Shown one piece after another: positions 60,514 through 64,000 of a stretch of DNA of 64,000 bases. Made by a program: the position numbers and the translations under genes. Each line of letters starts with the position of its first letter. Within the stretch, counting starts at the first letter, position 1. The notes beneath the pieces were generated by a model, which did no database searches, was not told where the DNA came from, and worked only from the letters and a program-made list of their open reading frames with translations. Source of the stretch: Rhizobium sp. R634. GTDB lineage: Bacteria > Pseudomonadota > Alphaproteobacteria > Rhizobiales > Rhizobiaceae. The stretch spans positions 62,001-126,000 of the forward strand of contig NZ_LOKW01000006.1 of assembly GCF_002211305.1 (NCBI RefSeq), given 5' to 3'.

Positions 60514-63500
60514 ATGGCTGAGAAACAACTTGCGTATGATACGCGCGGAAAAGACGATCTGTTTGCCGACGATGATCCGTTGGCCGAACTTGCCCGTATC
60601 GTCGGCTTCGAACCACGTGTTGCAGCAAATACGGTGAACGAAGCCGCGCGGCGCGAGCCCGCCCTCGATCTCGAGGACGAGCTTGTGCGCGAGTTCGATC
60701 GTTACGACGCGCCGCGTCCGCTTGGCGAACTCGACCGGCCGGCTGAGCCAGTCGCCGAGGGTATTGATCCCGAGGATTACGTCGAGCCCGTTCTCGACGC
60801 TGCCCCTGTTCTCGAAAGCGCTGAGGCTCCCGAGCCGGTTTCCGTCGCTCCCGCTCCCGTCGAGGAAGCGGCGGCGTCTGCCGCAAGGGGCTGGGACGAG
60901 CAGGCTGCCGATTGGGCGGCCGGCCCGCAGCAGCTTTCTGTCGATCCTGATTTCGAGGCGCCGGTTCAATCGGCCTTCGGCGGTGCACGCGACCTGATCG
61001 AGGAGCTTGAGCTGTCGATCGGTGCGGCGCCCGTCTCTGCCGTGCCACAGCCTGCCAAGGCGCCGCAATGGTCGGCTGCCAGCATCAGGCTGCCGCTTGC
61101 CAATTTCCATGCGGCCAAACGCGAGGAGCCGGTTGTTCAGCCGGAGCCGGTGGCCGAACCGGAAATCGAGTCGGTGGCCGAGGCGTCGTTCGCCGATCTC
61201 TCCGAGGTCGAGCCGCAGCCTGCAATCCAGCAGCCGGCGCCCGTTGCCGCCGTCGAGCCATCCGAGGAATTCGAATCCGCGGCGCCGTCCCTTGGCTTTC
61301 CCGCCGAGCTCGATCGTCATGACGATGCGCTGGTCGCGCCAGAAGAGACTGCGCAGGTCGAGGAATTCGTAGAAATCCAGGACGATCAGGATTTCGATGC
61401 CGACGCCGGTTTCGATCTTGCTGCCGCCATCGAAGGTGAAATCCAGGCTGATGCCGCGCTGACGGAGGTCGTTCCCGACGTGCCGCATACCGCCGGCACC
61501 TTCGATCTAGACGATCTGCTCGCCGACGTCTCACGCTATCCCGTGCCGAATCCGGTATTGAAGCGCGCCAATCCGGTGGCCGTTGCGCCGCAGCCCGCCG
61601 CGCCGATTGAAACTGCGCCCGTTGCTGCGGCACCTGTCCAGCCTGATCCGATTGCGCCTGTTCCGGTCGAACCGGCTCCGACCTATGCCGTCGAAGCCGC
61701 AAGGCCTGTCGCGCCGCAGCTTGCCGAGGCCGCGCCCCAGCAGCCTGCCGCAGCGGCTTATTCCCGGGCGCCACAGCCGTTGCCGGAAGCCGACGACCCC
61801 TTCGCCGGTCATGATTTCGAGCTGGATCTTGCCGGCATCGAACTGGAACTCGCCGATCTCGATTTCTCCGAGCCGGGCGAAGCCGAGCCGCAGCCGGAAC
61901 CGCAGGCGCCGGTGATGGCGCCGCAGCCGCGGGCGGTCGCCCCCGCGCCTCAGCAGGCAGCTCCTCTGCCTCAGCCGGTCACGCGTCCGCAGGCCGTTGT
62001 CGCGCCCGCGCAGCCCGCTCCAGTCGTCACCTCCGAGCCGCCGGCTCCAGCGCAGGCTCCAGCCTTCAACTGGACGCCGGTCGCCGACTCGACCGAAGAC
62101 CTGCCGTTTGATCCGGCGATGATCTCCGATCCGGAGGAGCGCCCCGAGACGGTCGACGACATGCACGTGCCGGCACTGCCGCCGGTCGAGCAACCGGCGC
62201 CTGTTGCGAAAACCGCAGATTTCGATTTCGATCTCGATGCGGAAATCGCAAGCTTCTTCGAACCCGCCAAGCCGCGCGAAACGCCGGCGCCGGTTCGCGA
62301 CACGGCCGCGGCGGCGGCAAAGCCGGTCAAGCCGACCATCGCCGATGGCCTTGATGATTTCGAACGGGCGCTGGAGGAAGATTTCCGCCGCAGCGTACGG
62401 GAACCCGTCGAGCGCCGCGAGAATGTTTCCGAAGTCCGCATCGAATCGGCAAGCCAGGCTGCCGATTTCAGCCGTGCCCGTTCGATGCGCCGCCTGCTGG
62501 CCGGCGCCGTCGTGCTGGTAGTCTTTGCCGGCGTCGGTTATGGCGTCTATTCCTCCGTTTGGAACGGCGAGGGGCTCGGTATCGTCGCATCGGGCGAGCC
62601 GCGCGTGATCGTCGCCGATAAGGAGCCCGTCAAGGTCGTTCCGGAAAATCCGGGCGGCAAGACCGTGCCGAACCAGGACAAGGCCGTCTACGACCGCGTT
62701 GCGGGTTCGGCCGAAGAGCCGAAGCAGAAAGCGCTCGTTTCCTCCGACGAGGCGCCCGTCGATGTCGTTCAGCGCACGCTGACGCCGGAGGCGCTGCCTG
62801 AGGACGATGAGAACGCCGGCGCCAATGATCAGATCACGCCGACCGCAGTCGGCGAGACGGAAGATCCGCGTCTGCTGCCGAGCCAGGACAGCGCCGACAG
62901 CAGTGCTGCAAGCGACGGCGACAAGGCTCCGTCCGTTTCGCCGCGCAAGGTCCGCACGATGATTGTCAAGCCGGACGGTACGTTGGTTGCCCGCGAGGAC
63001 CTGGCGCCCGCCGATCAACCGGCGCAAGCTGCCCCGGCGACGCCGTCTGCCCAGGCGACTTCGCCGGCGCTGGCGCCCCAGTCGACCCCGGCCGTGCCTC
63101 CAGTCGGCGGATCGGCCGCAAGCTTCCCGGCAAGCGCCGAAGTCGCCTCCGCCGACGCTCGCTCAGCCGCACCCGTCGAAACCGCGCCGGCGCAACCGTC
63201 GCCCGCCGCAACCATCGATACGCCGGCCGCAGATTCTGCCTCGGCCGATGCGCCGGTGCGTCCGGTCAAGACGACGCCGGTCACCGATACCGCGCCAGTT
63301 CCGATGGCCCGCCCGGCCGAGCAGCCTGTCAACATCGTCGGCACCGTGACTGAGAAGGGCAATATACGCCAGCCCGCGCAGCAGGCGAAGACGACGCAGG
63401 TCGCAGCCGCTTCACCGGCTGCCGCCCAGCCTCAGCAGACAGCATCCGCCGGCGGCTACGGCATCCAGATCGCCTCGCTGCCGTCGGAAGATGAAGCCAA

Positions 63501-63693
63501 CAAGTCCTATGCCAGCCTGTCGAAGAAATTCGCCGGTGTGCTTGGCGGCCGCGCCCATGAGATCCGCAGGGCCGATATCGCCGGCAAGGGCACTTTCTAC
63601 CGTGTCCGTATCCCGGCCGGTTCGAAGGATGAAGCCGCAGCGCTCTGCGAACAGTATCGCGCGGCCGGCGGAAGCTGCCTGATCTCCAAGTAA
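60514..63693 (+). CDS. SPOR-domain membrane protein with very long Pro/Ala/Glu-rich region
   Basis: A 1059-residue protein. A single transmembrane helix (LLAGAVVLVVFAGVGYGVYS) lies near residue 675, with a large acidic, Pro/Ala/Glu-rich low-complexity region before it (cytoplasmic) and a Pro/Ala/Ser-rich periplasmic linker after it (about 700-970). The C-terminal 80 residues are a SPOR domain (GGYGIQIASLPSEDEANKSY, FYRVRIPAGSKDEA), which binds denuded peptidoglycan at septa. It is probably a division or envelope protein. The unusual length is due to the disordered segments. Start at ATG 60514; the preceding in-frame start at 60490 is weaker. Confidence 0.82.
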   Translation: MAEKQLAYDTRGKDDLFADDDPLAELARIVGFEPRVAANTVNEAARREPALDLEDELVREFDRYDAPRPLGELDRPAEPVAEGIDPEDYVEPVLDAAPVLESAEAPEPVSVAPAPVEEAAASAARGWDEQAADWAAGPQQLSVDPDFEAPVQSAFGGARDLIEELELSIGAAPVSAVPQPAKAPQWSAASIRLPLANFHAAKREEPVVQPEPVAEPEIESVAEASFADLSEVEPQPAIQQPAPVAAVEPSEEFESAAPSLGFPAELDRHDDALVAPEETAQVEEFVEIQDDQDFDADAGFDLAAAIEGEIQADAALTEVVPDVPHTAGTFDLDDLLADVSRYPVPNPVLKRANPVAVAPQPAAPIETAPVAAAPVQPDPIAPVPVEPAPTYAVEAARPVAPQLAEAAPQQPAAAAYSRAPQPLPEADDPFAGHDFELDLAGIELELADLDFSEPGEAEPQPEPQAPVMAPQPRAVAPAPQQAAPLPQPVTRPQAVVAPAQPAPVVTSEPPAPAQAPAFNWTPVADSTEDLPFDPAMISDPEERPETVDDMHVPALPPVEQPAPVAKTADFDFDLDAEIASFFEPAKPRETPAPVRDTAAAAAKPVKPTIADGLDDFERALEEDFRRSVREPVERRENVSEVRIESASQAADFSRARSMRRLLAGAVVLVVFAGVGYGVYSSVWNGEGLGIVASGEPRVIVADKEPVKVVPENPGGKTVPNQDKAVYDRVAGSAEEPKQKALVSSDEAPVDVVQRTLTPEALPEDDENAGANDQITPTAVGETEDPRLLPSQDSADSSAASDGDKAPSVSPRKVRTMIVKPDGTLVAREDLAPADQPAQAAPATPSAQATSPALAPQSTPAVPPVGGSAASFPASAEVASADARSAAPVETAPAQPSPAATIDTPAADSASADAPVRPVKTTPVTDTAPVPMARPAEQPVNIVGTVTEKGNIRQPAQQAKTTQVAAASPAAAQPQQTASAGGYGIQIASLPSEDEANKSYASLSKKFAGVLGGRAHEIRRADIAGKGTFYRVRIPAGSKDEAAALCEQYRAAGGSCLISK

Positions 63694-63710
63694 CAGCGGA
63701 TTGTTGTATA

Positions 63711-63748
63711 AAAGAGCGGCGGGCCGGATCGGTCCGCCGCTCTTTTTT
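63711..63748 (+). terminator. Terminator after the SPOR-domain gene
   Basis: AAAGAGCGGCGG (63711-63722) pairs with CCGCCGCTCTTT (63734-63745), followed by a T run. Confidence 0.85.
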
Positions 63749-63803
63749 GTGCATCTCGTCTGCGCTTGCTCGCATTTGCCGGGGCGGCGTCTATGATTCC
63801 GAT

Positions 63804-64000
63804 ATGACCGAATCAAAAGCGATGATCCTTGGCTGCAGCGGCCTTTCCCTCACTCCCGAAGAGAAATCCTTTTACCGGGGCGAGCGGCCCTGGGGTTTCA
63901 TCCTCTTCGGACGCAACATTTCCGAAGCAGAGCAGATCGCCGATCTCGTCGCCGAAATGCGCGAAAGCGTTGGCTGGCATGCGCCGGTGCTGATCGACCA
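63804..64000 (+). CDS. nagZ: Beta-N-acetylhexosaminidase NagZ, N-terminal part (3' end outside window)
   Basis: An open frame of 65 codons running off the right edge. It begins MTESKAMILGCSGLSLTPEE and continues GFILFGRNISEAEQIADLV, the conserved start of glycoside-hydrolase family 3 NagZ proteins, which recycle peptidoglycan muropeptides. The catalytic residues are outside the window. The position after the SPOR gene is usual in Rhizobiaceae. Confidence 0.85.
   Translation, partial: MTESKAMILGCSGLSLTPEEKSFYRGERPWGFILFGRNISEAEQIADLVAEMRESVGWHAPVLID

Noticed and set aside
1..64000. CRISPR arrays, rRNA genes and insertion sequences
   Set aside because: No regularly spaced repeats, rRNA sequence or transposase gene was seen anywhere in the window.

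Overview
The window is a high-GC alphaproteobacterial chromosome segment, most probably from Rhizobium (etli/leguminosarum group) or a close relative. Evidence for this includes an ExoR regulator, PopZ beside valS, the dgt-argS-SPOR-nagZ order, NasST-controlled nitrate assimilation, EcfG-type promoters and rhizobial intergenic palindromes. All assignments are read from sequence and family knowledge; no database search was run.

Layout. 1-6390: the 3' end of a ChrR-like anti-sigma factor and the gene set usually controlled by its partner sigma factor in the singlet-oxygen response (SDR, cyclopropane synthase, DUF1365 protein, FAD oxidoreductase, photolyase), with a TGATCC-type promoter before the photolyase. 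6543-8193: small exported or hypothetical proteins and a HAD phosphatase. 8207-17254: a complete assimilatory nitrate module on the minus strand: nasT and nasS, then a sigma54 promoter and a roughly 215-nt leader with two hairpins and a terminator, then transporter, nirB, nirD and nasA. 17653-27461: peroxiredoxin, lytic transglycosylase, epimerase, glycerate kinase, and a run of small stress or envelope genes (CsbD, lipoprotein, exported repeats), several behind GGAAC-N16-CGTT-like promoters. tRNA-Asn lies here.

27762-47433: a 19.6-kb integrated element in the 3' end of tRNA-Cys, bounded by a perfect 47-bp direct repeat. It has a tyrosine integrase at the right end and a large serine recombinase at the left end. 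Between them is a leftward virion-type operon (replication-like protein, tail chaperone, tape measure, gpT-like capsid protein, DUF4815 protein), but I find no terminase, portal or lysis gene. Its left part carries DNA-binding regulators and an unusual three-gene cassette: GHKL ATPase, STAS-like DUF4325 protein and membrane-anchored helical protein (31011-33082). This cassette is the best candidate here for a little-described system.

47558-64000: chromosomal core resumes with a 33-codon membrane peptide, pcm, popZ, valS, a FadL-like porin, exoR, xthA, erpA, dgt, argS, a long SPOR-domain protein and the start of nagZ. Most transcription units end in clear hairpin-T terminators. Long open frames antisense to these genes are GC-driven shadows and were left out.
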